A stretch of 64,000 nucleotides of DNA, taken from assembly GCA_029844215.1 (NCBI GenBank), contig CM056733.1, forward strand, positions 50,295,142 through 50,359,141, read 5' to 3'. The stretch's first letter is position 1; every line of letters starts with the position of its first letter. The position numbers and the translations under genes are program-made. Shown here in pieces: positions 24,376 through 35,699 of this stretch. The notes under the pieces were generated by a model. That model was given only the letters and a program-made list of their open reading frames with translations. It was not told the origin of the DNA and did no database searches. The DNA is from Przewalskia tangutica (Eukaryota > Streptophyta > Magnoliopsida > Solanales > Solanaceae).

Positions 24376-26152
24376 TACGTACGTACATTCTTTTCAAAAG
24401 ACTCCTTTCTATGTAAAGCCCCACGATACTAACACCCGTAGTATCAAGGCGTGTCTATTTTTCAAAGTAAGTTACTACTTTTAGAAAACTCATTTCAAAG
24501 CTTGAAATCAAGTAACTCCAAATTTTCACAATCTAGGCAACTTATGCCCTTAATCAAAATAGACAACTTTCTAAACCTTCCATAAAGCCGTTATAACCAA
24601 CTTCCCATAAAGCCGTTATAATCCTTTATGGTTTTAGACATATCCATTCCTTTTATAACCAAGAGACTTATACTATTAAAACCAAGTATCACATACTTAC
24701 AAATCAAGTTCTTAACTTTCAAAATACTTCAAGTCTCTTAACTTTCAAAATACTTCAAGTCTCTTAATATATAGAAAACAAGTTTCTTCTACTTTTAAAC
24801 AGAAGTAACTCACTCCTTTAAAACAAGTTACTTCTCTTAAATCATGTCATTTCTCCTCTTTTAAAACAATTAAGTAAAACACTCCTTTGACTCCCCTAAA
24901 GTCATTATAATGACCTTTAGGATTTTGGGACTAAGGCACTAGCCCAAAAGATTTGGAAACCACTTCCTTTTCAAGACTCTATGTACTTTAAGTAAAATAC
25001 TTTCACTTTTAAGAATCCAAACTTCACTAAGAAAATGGATTTTACAACTTACAATTTAAACATCAAAATACAATCAAGGAAGTACATAGAACAAATTCTA
25101 TTCTAGGCAATCCAAATACAACCAAGGAATGGATCATTTCAGGAGTAGAACATACTTTCTTAATCTTAAGGAATCATGCTAGAAGAGGAGATAGTTCACA
25201 TACCTTTTCGGCTAAATACATAAGCTAAGCCGAATACGCCGTACGTAGAAGTGTCAACCTATAATGGTCATAACAAGACTATCAACTTCTAGTCTCAACG
25301 TAGAATAATATTAAGTATACGGTCTCTAATTTTACGGAAAATCGGGCAGCACTTCCTTTGTTTCTACTCACTTTGCCACCTTTTTCAAGGTCGAATACAA
25401 TAACCAAACATGCCACATTTAAGGCTCCAAACAACAACCAACCAAAGGGGATTACACGCCTTACAATACGTGTAATATTCTGCCCCACAATTCATACCAA
25501 GCAATTCAAAGTCTTTTCCAACCCTTTTCAAATTCCACGTTCTAAGGTCAACATGTTATATAGTTATAAACCACTTCAACAACTACAATTTCCTTCTTAC
25601 ACAACATGCGACGACTTAACGAATAATCAACTTGAATTGTAGTCTTAAGGCTAACATGCTAGTTTTCGGATTTAGGGTTCCAATAGCCAATACACTAATC
25701 CAACTATATAATATACATCTCATGCTTGCTAATAACCATAGCTACAACAATAAGTAAACTTAATTGCTAAAACGACAAGAATATAGCTTTCAAAGCCCTT
25801 AAAATTTCCAAGATTCCAAAGTCGCGCCTTAGCAATTCTTAGCTCCTTTCCTTAGGTTCCAATCCACTCCAAGCACTCCTTAGAGGCCTATGAAGAACCC
25901 ATCTTCAAGTTCCAACTTCAAAGTTGAAGAACTCCAATAGTTTCCGCCTTGCGACTAACGTGAAAACTCCGTTTTTCCGAAATATTTCTATTGAGATATC
26001 CTTACAATACCCTAAGGGACATTGGGTTAAAGTCTTGTGGCTAATGGATCAAAACTACAAAAATTTTGTGTGGGAGATAGGTCAAACCCGAGAGCTCTTC
26101 ATGAAGAACACAAGGTTCTCTAATTTTTCTAAGTGTTCAAGACCTTGTCTTG

Positions 26153-26363
26153 CTACTAGTAGTATACTTATAACCTGATGGAGGCTTAGACTTAAACAAA
26201 TGTGAGGTTAGGATGAGTTTCACTTGGATCAAGCCTAGGTGGACAAGTTGACTTGTCAACAATATCAAGCTTAGAAGACTTATCATCTACATAGGTCAAA
26301 TGACCATAACACCCTTGCAATATTTCGTCCAACATCATGGAGGGGGTGCCACGTGTCGCCCTC
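26153..26363 (-). promoter_or_regulatory. Element F 3' LTR promoter motifs
   Basis: GTTATAAGT on the minus strand (26167-26175), palindrome CTACTAGTAG (26153-26162), and U3 motif GGGTGCCACGTGTCGCCCT (about 26344-26362) with a perfect CACGTG. GTGGGCCCCAC and a second CACGTG follow at 26390-26435; such sequences are typical bZIP/bHLH and TCP sites in plants. Confidence 0.6.
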
Positions 26364-26654
26364 TCATTCGTCCATAAAATTCCGTAACCCTCGTGGGCCC
26401 CACAAAAATGTAAAATTCCTCGGGTGGGCCCCACGTGACCAAATCGTAAAATAAATTTCCATAGTGTTAATAAGTTCCATACTTTTCAAATAATGCCTTT
26501 TGAGAACCCAATTCTCAATAACGAACATTTTTCCCTTACCGACGTCCGGAAGATTTTCCGTCGGAAAAACAATTCTTCCTTTCGTATCAATTTCCAAGTC
26601 TTGTTTCCTTACGTACATTCTCTTATACATGTCCTGGACTTACGGGGTGTAACA

Positions 26655-26690
26655 TTCTTCCCCCTTTAGAAACATTCGTCCCCGAATGTT
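26655..26690 (-). other. Element F polypurine tract and hairpin
   Basis: Minus-strand AAAGGGGGAAGAA adjoining the LTR, then AACATTCG/CGAATGTT with a 4-nt loop (26671-26690). Confidence 0.87.
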
Positions 26691-27569
26691 CTTAGTCAGT
26701 TTTCAAGCCATACAAACTCCGGCATAAACTCTATACTATGCCTCTCAATCAAAACTACACAAGACCAACGATGTCACACATGACCACCACATAACATACG
26801 TAAACACATCAATGGACCTTCCGTCCGCTACCCCTTCTCATAAACTCGAAGGTTACAGTCTCCTAGAACACGGGATCCTTAGAGGTTCCTTTCTTTCCTT
26901 ACTTGTCATACTTTCTCGTACTTTCAAACTCATCTAGTACACGTACAAAATCTCAAATTTTGTTTCTGTTCTCCAATCTTTGGAGTTACTAACCAACTTG
27001 GCCATATTGTTACTTACATTCCCGTGAAGGCTCTTCTCGGTCCTTACGACCTAGTTCCGGTGGAACGCATCCACGAACTCGTACAACGATCAACTAGACT
27101 TGGGCCTAGCACCCTCGTGACCCTATCACATAGCGGGACCATTTCTAACTGACATCACCCCATTCCATACTATCGGCTGACCCAAAATGAGTCCATAACC
27201 CGACTCATCGTCACACTTAATTTGTCATTCTTAGTCTGAAATAAATCTTTCTCTTATCTCAAGGTACTTCTTACCCTATCCCCTATTCACTAGAGGTTCG
27301 TCACATAAGCCATAGTATTTCTACTGCACAATCTTCCCTATTGGTCTTACACTGTTACGGGGTAATTACAACTTGTGAACTCTACACAACTATAGTCTCA
27401 GTTCACTTATCATTCTTGTCAACATTCATAACTTTTCACTTTACTAATCAAAGTATCCCTACCTCTGGGGTACTATCACTTTACAACTCTAGCAACAAAG
27501 GGAAAACATATACGCTAAAGCAAAATCTGAATCTAACAATGCACGTATGATTCAAAAGAATCGAACTAT
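26691..27569. other. Element F internal noncoding block
   Basis: About 880 bp with no recognisable protein. It includes CCGGTGGAACGCATCCACGAA (about 27058) and GACTTGGGCCTAGCACCCTCG (about 27100), which recur in E, I and J. In an autonomous copy pol would be here. Confidence 0.65.
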
Positions 27570-28397
27570 ACCTGTAACCCCGTGCGATGTCGTCTCCTGA
27601 TCCTGCCCAGTAGTCACGTCGTTTCTGCGGTTCGAAGGGCCGCCAGAACTATAAACTCCACTCTGACCTCCACCACGGCTGGCTAACATCTGTACACCCA
27701 ACCACGGGAACGCATTTGTGGAGAAAGGGAATCAACCATCGGCCTCATAGGCTGAGCCACCCCACCGGTGCTCTTTCTAAAAGGACATACCCTCATAATA
27801 TGGCCCGGACGGCCACAATAAAAACAAACACCTGTGCCATAACGGCATTTCCCCGAATGACGCTTACCACATCTGGAACACTGAGGAATAAGTGGCCTCG
27901 ACTGAGAAAATCTTCTGCTCCTCTGAGAACCTCGATCCTGGAGCTTGGACCGCTCTAAATACCTTGTGGGGTCAAATCTCCCACCGTGAGCTGCGGGGTA
28001 TGTCTTGGGTAGGTGGGACAAATATCTCACTCATTGTCGGCAGCTCATCCAAAAACTCACCGGAATAACCAACCGGTCTAGCCCTCTTACTCAGATCTCC
28101 GCGCTGGCCCTCTACCCTCTGTACACCTGTCTGTACTGGCCGAATAACCTCCTGCTGACGAAACTGCAGCACCGCTATCTTGGTCAATAACATAATGGCT
28201 TCCTTCATGACCCTAAAGTCTTCCCATCGAGAAACCCAGGCTCGTGCGGGGCCTCAAATCGCGAAGAAGAACTCGCCGACTGTGGAACCACATCCGGTGT
28301 GCCCTGGGCATAAGCCCTATCAACTCTCTGAGTCTGACTAGTAGCTCCTGCTACTCCTTTGCACTCTGGCGGTGTTGCCCTCCTCGAGGCATAACTG
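27570..28397 (-). pseudogene. Element F gag with zinc knuckle, shortened
   Basis: The start corresponds to 28397 (ATGCCTCGAGG), but one base seems missing so the frame opens one step off. The frame 27683-28030 carries a CSRCGKRHSGKC finger followed by a CCHC knuckle, CFYCGRPGHIMRVC, for RNA binding. Start-to-knuckle distance is about 570 bp versus about 1100 bp in G, so the capsid core is largely absent. Frames 27972-28208 and 28205-28408 cover the N-terminal part. Confidence 0.8.
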
Positions 28398-28580
28398 TAA
28401 CACAACAATACGTCAGAGAGGAATTATCTTACTAAAACAGCTCTATGGCACGATCTTAGAGTGAGAAGAATAGAAACCAACTCCTAAATGTCATGTAGCC
28501 TCCTGTTTATGGGTGTGGCGCGCAACACACCGATAATCAAGACTCTACTAGACACGGTGCGTAGACATTCAGGGTGGATC

Positions 28581-28591
28581 GCTCGATACCA
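28581..28591 (-). other. Element F primer-binding site (contracted)
   Basis: Minus strand TGGTATCGAGC next to the LTR; one base short at CAG as in A, B, I and J. Confidence 0.86.
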
Positions 28592-29486
28592 CTCTGTCAC
28601 ACCCGAACCCGGGCGTGGATGGTGCCCTACCAGGCACCTGCTACCTTAAACACAAGTAAATCTGCGGAAATTTAATAACACCACATTTTTTCTTTTAAAA
28701 ACCAGCGTCGTGCAAGGCAAAGCCGACAAGGCTGCCATATAATATACGTAATAAAAGACACTATCATGCGTGAGTCGATCCACATATGAATACGGACCTC
28801 TAAGAGTTATCTTGAACTATGACGGACAAGGCCGCCGTACCCATAATCGTACAAAAGCACATCTTGAAAGAACTTATACCAAAAGATAACTCCGAACGAA
28901 GGAGCTATCCAAAAACTCGACGAGTGGTCCTACACTGCCGATCACCAAGCAGCGTACCTAAACTGCGGCATGAACGCACCGCGAAGGAGGTCGATCTGAA
29001 GAATGTACCAAGTATGTGAGCGATGAAGTATCGTAATGAAATCATAATAGTCTAAACAAAGCGGGAGACATGTATGATAGCCAACCTACGATATAACACA
29101 TAAGCAGTCATATCAAGTCAGGGACGCAGACACTCAAAGTCACTACTCAAATATAACTATGGGTCTCACGCCCATAATATCAATCATGCCGTGGAATCCT
29201 TCCTCACCGCTGGCATCCACGATGTAATAACACCAATAAGGATACATGACCACCAAGGCCCACCCGTGTCCTAAATACCACGTGGTCTCATGCCCCGAAA
29301 TCCCACATCGTAAAAGCATGACCATAGGGTAACACAAACAAATCTGGGGACATATATGATAATCAAATTACAACACATTGTGCCTTACTAACAATGAGAG
29401 TAAACGATAGTATCCTTACAATATGAAATAGGAAGCTCATGATCAAAACAGACCATCCGCGCAGATCATTTAGCCATCCTACTCGC

Positions 29487-29664
29487 GGGACTATTTCACC
29501 CGCGTAGGCGCGTGGACCGCGTGAGGTATTCCTCGCATGGGACTATTTCACCCGCGTAAGCCCCACGGACTCGCGTGAGGTATTCCTCGCGTAGGCTGGA
29601 CCCGCGCGTGGGACTATTTCACCGCATAAGTCCTTACGGACCCGCATGAGGTATTCCTCGTGAT
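29487..29664. repeat. GC-rich ACTATTTCACCCGC array in F 5' LTR
   Basis: Partner of the array at 23788-23967, with the same unit order and scattered one- to three-base indels. Confidence 0.75.
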
Positions 29665-29767
29665 CGTGGGTAGCAATTCCACGAGCGCAAATGCCACAAA
29701 CCCGGGGAATGACCCCGAAACAACTGATATACCAATAGCACACAACCGGCTATTTCCAGCACACATA

Positions 29768-30078
29768 GGCAATTCTCAACTAATCAGGCCAAGTACTTAT
29801 CAAGGCACACATGGAAAAATTCTCATTTAGCAAGCCAAAGTACTTACCAAGGCACCCTTAGACTAATTCTCAATTAATCAAGCCAAAGTACTTATCAAGG
29901 CACAAATAGAATAATTCTCAATTAACAAGCCAAAGTACTTATCAAGGCACAAATAGAATAATTCTCAATTAACAAGCCAAAGTACTTATCAAGGCACAAA
30001 TAGAATAATTCTCATTTATCAAGCCAAAGTACTTTCCAATGCATCACATAGAATTATTCTCAATTAAACAGGCCAAAG
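29768..30078. repeat. 47-bp tandem repeat in F 5' LTR
   Basis: Same array and copy number as 24063-24375, so amplification preceded F's insertion. Almost no differences in this AT-rich, CHG-poor stretch, in contrast with the GC-rich array just left of it. Confidence 0.9.
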
Positions 30079-31897
30079 TACTACGTACGTACATTCTTTT
30101 CAAAAGACTCCTTTCTATGTAAAGCCCCACGATACTAACACCCGTAGTATCAAGGCGTGTCTATTTTTCAAAGTAAGTTACTACACTTTTAGAAAACTCA
30201 TTTCAAAGCTTGAAATCAAGTAACTCCAAATTTTCACAATCTAGGCAACTTATGCCCTTAATCAAAATAGACAACTTTCTAAACCTTCCATAAAGCCGTT
30301 ATAACCAACTTCTCATAAAGCCGTTATAATCCTTTATGGTTTTAGACATATCCATTCCTTTTATAACCAAGAGACTTATACTATTAAAACCAAGTATCGC
30401 ATACTTACAAATCAAGTTCTTAACTTTCAAAATACTTCAAGTCTCTTAACTTTCAAAATACTTCAAGTCTCTTAATATATAGAAAACAAGTTTCTTCTAC
30501 TTTTAAACCAGAAGTAACTCACTCCTTTAAAACAAGTTACTTCTCTTAAATCATGTCATTTCTCCTCTTTTAAAACAATTAAGTAAAACACTCCTTTGAC
30601 TCCCCTAAAGTCATTATAATGACCTTTAGGATTTTGGGACTAAGGCACTAGCCCAAAAGATTTGGAAACCACTTCCTTTTCAAGACTCTATGTACTTTAA
30701 GTAAAATACTTTCACTTTTAAGAATCCAAACTTCACTAAGAAAATGGATTTTACAACTTACAATTTAAACATCAAAATACAATCAAGGAAGTACATAGAA
30801 CAAATTCTATTCTAGGCAATCCAAATACAACCAAGGAATGAATCATTTCAGGAGTAGAACATACTTTCTTAATCTTAAGGAATCATGCTAGAAGAGGAGA
30901 TAGTTCACATACCTTTTCGGCTAAATCCATAAGCTAAGCCGAATACGCCGTACGTAGAAGTGTCAACCTATAATGTTCACAACAAGACTATCAACTTCTA
31001 GTCTCAACGTAGAATAATATTAAGTATACGGTCTCTAATTCTACGGAAAATCGGGCAGCACTTCCTTTGTTTCTACTCACTTTGCCACCTTTTTCAAGGT
31101 CGAATACAATAACCAAACATGCCACATTTAAGGCTCCAAACAACAACCAACCAAAGGGGATTACACGCCTTACAATACGTGTAATATTCCGCCCCACAAT
31201 TCATACCAAGTAGTTTAAAACTCCAAGCCATTCTCGGCCAACTACATACTAACAATTCAAAGTCTTTTCCAACCCTTTTCAAATTCCAAGTTCTAAGGTC
31301 AACATGTTATATAGTTATAAACCACTTCAACAACTACAATTTCCTTCTTACACAACATGCGACGACTTAACGAATAATCAACTTGAATTGTAGTCTTAAG
31401 GCTAACATGCTAGTTTTCGGATTTAGGGTTCCAATAGCCAATACACTAATCCAACTATATAATATACATCTCATGCTTGCTAATAACCATAGCTACAACA
31501 ATAAGTAAACTTAATTGCTAAAACGACAAGAATATACCTTTCAAAGCCCTTAAAATTTCCAAGATTCCAAAGTCGCGCCTTAGCAATTCTTAGCTCCTTT
31601 CCTTAGGTTCCAATCCGCTTGCACTCGGAGGCCTATGAAGAACCCATCTTCAAGTTCCAACTTCAAAGTTGAAGAACTCCAATAATTTCCGCCTTGCGAC
31701 TAACGTGAAAACTCCGTTTTTCCGAAATCTTTCTATTGAGATTTCCTTACAATACCCTAAGGGACATTGGGTTAAAATCTTGTGGCTAATGGATCAAAAC
31801 TACAAAAATTTTGTGTGGGAGATAGGTCAAACCCGAGAGCTCTTCATGAAGAACACAAGGTTCTCTAATTTTTCTAAGTGTTCAAGACCTTGTCTTG

Positions 31898-32110
31898 CTA
31901 CTAGTAGTATACTTATAACACAATGGAGGGCTTAGACTTAAACAAATGTGAGGTTAGGATGAGTTTCACTTGGATCAAGCCTAGGTGGACAAGTTGACTT
32001 GTCAACAATATCAAGCTTAGAAGACTTATCATCTACATAGGTCAAATGACCATAACACCCTTGCAATATTTCGTCCAACATCATGGAGGGGGTGCCACGT
32101 GTCGCCCTCT
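31898..32110 (-). promoter_or_regulatory. Element F 5' LTR promoter
   Basis: The LTR expected to drive F's RNA: TATA-like GTTATAAGT, downstream palindrome CTACTAGTAG, and upstream CCACGTGTCGCCC. Layout matches the 3' LTR; function inferred. Confidence 0.6.
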
Positions 32111-33747
32111 CATTCGTCCATAAAATTCCGTAACCCTCGTGGGCCCCACAAAAATGTAAAATTCCTCGGGTGGGCCCCACGTGACCAAATCCGTAAAAAT
32201 AAATTTCCATAGTGTTAATAAGTTCCATACTTTTCAAATAATGCCTTTTGAGAACCCAATTCTCAATAACGAACATTTTTCCCTTACCGACGTCCGGAAG
32301 ATTTTCCGTCGGAAAAACAATTCTTCCTTTCGTATCAATTTCCAAGTCTTGTTTCCTTACGTACATTCTCTTATACATGTCCTGGACTTACGGGGTGTAA
32401 CAATTCTACTCATTTTAACTTAATTGATTGTCATTACATTTTCCTTTATTTACGCTGCAGTGGCTTGTTCGATTCTTATTCTCATTTGTGCCGTAACTTA
32501 GCCAAGTCAACTTGGCTCCAAATACCTCCTAACGACTCTTACCAACATCCCTCATAAGACTTGGTAAGAACTTAGGATAATTTAGACATAACCTTTACGT
32601 AGAGTAAATCAACATACATACCTCTTAACTTCTAAGAGTAGAAGGAATCATGAAATAGTACTACATGTATATTCCATACATAGAATCATGTCAAAAGAAG
32701 GAAGAGGTTCACATACCTCGTGACGATTATCGACAATTAGCAAAATGCTCCAAAGTACTTCAACCTTGATAGCTATTCCATCCTTCAAGTAGAATACGCT
32801 ATACTTAGTACTTCAACCTATAATGGCCATAATACGTCCATTAAACCTCTAGCTTCAAACGTAGAATATTCTAAGTGCAAAGTCACTAAATTCTACGGAA
32901 AATCGGACAGCACTTCCTTTGTTTCTACATACTTTGCCACCTTTTTCAAGGCCGAATTCAATAACCAAACACGCCACATTTAAGGCCCAACAATTCAGCT
33001 AACCAAAGGGGATTACACGCCTTAACAGGACGTGTAAAATTCCGCCCCACAATTTAATATTAAACTAGTTCCATATTTAAAGCCATTCTTGACTAAACAT
33101 ATATAACAACAACAAGTCCTTTTCCAATTCTTTTTCAATCCAACTTCTTAGGCCTAACATGTTATATAGCGATAAACAACTTAACAATTATAATTCCTTC
33201 CTTATATAACATGTGACGATTAAACTAATAATCCAATTGAATTGAAATCTCAAGGGCTAAACATACTAGTTTTCGAATTAGAGTTCTAATAGCCAATACA
33301 CTTATCAACTTCATAATATATATCTCATACTTGCTAATATCCATAGCTACAACAATAAGTAATCTTAATTACTAAAATGACAAGAATTATACCTTTACAA
33401 GCCCTTATAATTTCCAAGATTCAAAGTCGCTCCTTAGCAATTCTTAGCTCCTTTCCTTTACGTTCCAATCCGCTATTTGAAGCCTTTAGAAGCTCACAAC
33501 CAACTTCTCTTCCATTTCCAATCAAACCTATGAAAATGCCTAAGGTTTTCGCCTTGCGACTAACGTGAAAACGCCATTTTTCCGAAATATTTCTATTGAT
33601 ATATCCTTACAATACCCTTAGGGACCTTGGGTTAAAGTCTTGTGAATATTGGACAACAATTAAAAAAAATTCTTGTTCACAAAGGCTCAAAGTCGAGAGC
33701 AATGTTTCAAGAACAAGTGTTCTTCATTTTTTTCTAAGTGTTGTGAG

Positions 33748-33973
33748 CTAAGTCTTGCTACTTAGGATGATATATAACACATTGGAGGGTCTAGATTACA
33801 ACACATGTTAAAATTGGATGAATGGGATCAAGCCAAGTGGCTCTTGACTTAGTCAACAATGTCAAGCTCTAGCTTAGCAAGACTTTCTCATCTTTACAAT
33901 TGTAAAATGACTCTTTTGCCCTTGCATTAATTCGACCAAGCCATGTGGGAGGGGTGCCATGTGTCGCCCTCCC
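33748..33973 (-). promoter_or_regulatory. Element E LTR promoter motifs
   Basis: Minus-strand GTTATATATC (33769-33778) as TATA box. Inverted repeat CTAAGT/ACTTAG (33748-33765) lies directly downstream. U3 motif GGGTGCCATGTGTCGCCCT at about 33952-33971, followed by GTGGGCCCCAC and CACGTG at 34000-34050. Confidence 0.55.
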
Positions 33974-34262
33974 ATTCGTCCATAAAATTCCGTAACCCTC
34001 GTGGGCCCCACAAAATATAAAATTCCTCGGGTGGGCCCCACGTGACCAATTCCGTAAAAATAAATTTCCATAATGATAATAAGTTCCATAATCCTCAATT
34101 AATGCATTTTGAGAATCTAATTCTCCTCAACAAATATTTCTCCTTTCCGACGTTCGGAAGATTTTCCGTCGGAAAAACAATTCTTCCTTTCGTACCCTTT
34201 TCAAGTCTTGTGTTCCTTACTTACATTCTCTTATACATGTCCTGGACTTACGGGGTGTAACA

Positions 34263-34298
34263 GTCTTCCCCCCTTAGAAACATTCGTCGCCGAATGTT
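34263..34298 (-). other. Element E polypurine tract and hairpin
   Basis: Minus strand AAGGGGGGAAGAC next to the LTR and AACATTCG/CGAATGTT (34279-34298). It proves that the LTR ending at 34262 is a 3' LTR with internal sequence to its right. Confidence 0.85.
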
Positions 34299-34429
34299 CT
34301 TTCGGAGTCCAATCTAATTAGATAGCGACATAGCCTCCTTTCACTACACCCTTCATACAACACATGCCACCCATGGCCACATAACAATACTTATACTAAG
34401 ATGTCAACCTTGGCACTCACGAAGCCAAC

Positions 34430-34600
34430 TAGTCCATACTCATAATGACCTCAAGGTCTGTCGTAAACAACTCTACTAGGTCTACTAGGGTCTGACGACT
34501 GTATCATCACCGGGTAAATCTCATATACTCGCTCAGCTACCACCCAAACACCCACTGGTGTAGTACCTCGAAAGGTCCTTACGGATTCAGGCTCTATTCC
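34430..34600 (-). pseudogene. Element E: protease scrap of pol
   Basis: DNA similar to the protease part of G (41940-42115): shared GTCTGACGACTGTAT, CTCAGCTACCACC-like and GTAGTACCTCGAAAGGT strings. No open frame is kept. It shows that E descends from an autonomous gag-pol element by deletion. Confidence 0.65.
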
Positions 34601-35682
34601 TTTACACTTGGTTGTTATCTTTCTTACTGGTTGTACTCTTTCCGTACTTCCAACTCATACTAGCATACATACATGACTTCCATATCGATTCTGGCCTCCA
34701 ATCTTGGAGTTTACTAAATCGAACAATATAAGGCCATTTTCGGCTCTCAAGACCTGGTTCCGGTGGAACGCGTCCACGAACCCCTAAAATAATTAACTAG
34801 ACTTGGGCCTTACACCCTCGTGACCCTGTCACGTAGCGGAACTACTACCAACTGATCCCACTCCATTTCAGGCTATGGGGCGACCCGCAATAGGTCCTCA
34901 CCCCGTCCCACTGTCGCACTTAACTCTTATTTTTGGTCTATAATAAATCTTTCTACCCAAGAAGACCTTGTACATCTAAGGTCTCAGAGGTCATCAATAT
35001 TCTTAGGCTCGCAATTTCCATGCTCCAAGCCTACCTTACCAGTCCCCCAGTAAACGGGTACAAAAACTTCTCATAATACCATAATTGTGTCGTCTTGATC
35101 ACAACAACCATTACTTACTCTATACGGATTTCATCCGTACAATCCTCTTACGCATACCACGTAGCTTAATCTATTAACACGACATTCTATTAAGTTCCTT
35201 AACATGGCTTCTTAAGGGTTCACTACCCTATCAGACAGCTCATCCTTTCCCAATTATCTCAAAATAAAACATAAGACCTTGGCGAGAATTCATTAACCGT
35301 TCCATACCTTCCCGGTATCTAGTTAGTCTTTACCAACTCCTGGTAATCTAAAATCATTCTAGGCAACACGCGTCTTACCCCCATACATAACTCCGTATAG
35401 CTGTATGTCACAATGCCAACTATACTATAATCATTACCAACCTGGATATGCAATCCACATAGTCCTTCCAGGGTCACTGCTGCCTTGCTCGTAGCTGCAA
35501 TCAACATAACTCGTTAGGGGGAGACGACCCTAACAACACAGCTCTATCGCACGATCTCGCAGAGAAGAATGAAACAAATCCTAAATGTCTTGCGACCTCC
35601 ACGATTATAGATGTGGTGCACAACACACCGATAATCAAAAACTCTACTAGACACGATGCGTAGACACTTTCGAGGACTAATC
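34601..35682. other. Element E internal noncoding block
   Basis: No coding sequence seen. It contains CCGGTGGAACGCGTCCACGAA (about 34750) and GACTTGGGCCTTACACCCTCG (about 34800), shared with F, I and J in the same order. Toward 35480-35680 it passes into 5' leader sequence (GCACGATCTC, ACACCGATAATCAA) common to all the elements. The E-to-C recombination point probably lies near or after 35500. Confidence 0.6.
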
Positions 35683-35695
35683 GCTCTCGATACCA
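35683..35695 (-). other. Primer-binding site of the C 5' side (variant)
   Basis: The + strand reads GCTCTCGATACCA, i.e. TGGTATCGAGAGC on the minus strand, four bases from the LTR at 35700. It differs from the tRNA complement by an insertion or scramble at the same CTG that is shortened in other elements. Confidence 0.8.
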
Positions 35696-35699
35696 CTTT

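Larger units (their letters stand above)
22890..26654 (-). repeat. Element F 3' LTR
   Basis: Starts TGTCACACCCCGAACC (CACCC, not CGACC as in the other subfamilies) and ends TACGGGGTGTAACA. Carries the GC-rich array (23788-23967) and the 47-bp array (about 24063-24375). Nearly identical to its partner apart from short indels, so F is young. Confidence 0.93.
22890..32402 (-). mobile_element. Element F: complete non-autonomous gag-only element
   Basis: LTRs 22890-26654 and 28595-32402 flank only 1.94 kb of internal sequence with PPT, noncoding block, a shortened gag, leader and primer site. No RT, RNase H or integrase is present. Target duplication attct at 22885-22889 and 32403-32407, inside E's LTR. 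It fits the non-autonomous class with terminal repeats plus gag and would need enzymes from a relative such as an intact C- or A-like element. Confidence 0.92.
28595..32402 (-). repeat. Element F 5' LTR
   Basis: Partner of 22890-26654, 43 bp longer. Starts TGTCACACCCGAACCC and ends GTGTAACA before attct. TATA box GTTATAAGT at 31911-31919, palindrome CTACTAGTAG at 31898-31907, U3 G-box motif near 32090-32108. Confidence 0.93.
20661..34262 (-). repeat. Element E 3' LTR (interrupted by F)
   Basis: Starts TGTCACGACGACCCGGGCATG and ends TACGGGGTGTAACA; about 4.1 kb without F, the longest LTR here. It contains an AT microsatellite and a CCCCGGAATCCC array. It resumes after F at 32408, where the F duplication attct is repeated. 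Confidence 0.85.
20661..35699 (-). mobile_element. Element E: non-autonomous element with F inside, 5' LTR lost
   Basis: LTR in two pieces (20661-22889, 32408-34262), PPT at 34263, then 1.4 kb internal sequence with one protease scrap and the noncoding block shared with F, I and J. It inserted into C's pol at 20660. The next LTR at 35700 belongs to C, so E's own 5' LTR and target duplication are missing; a recombination deletion is inferred. Confidence 0.75.

Noticed and set aside
31938..32378. 146-residue minus-strand frame in the F 5' LTR (also split at 26192-26630)
   Set aside because: It covers U3 upstream of the TATA box and is interrupted in the sister LTR by a one-base change. I see no domain or start context.
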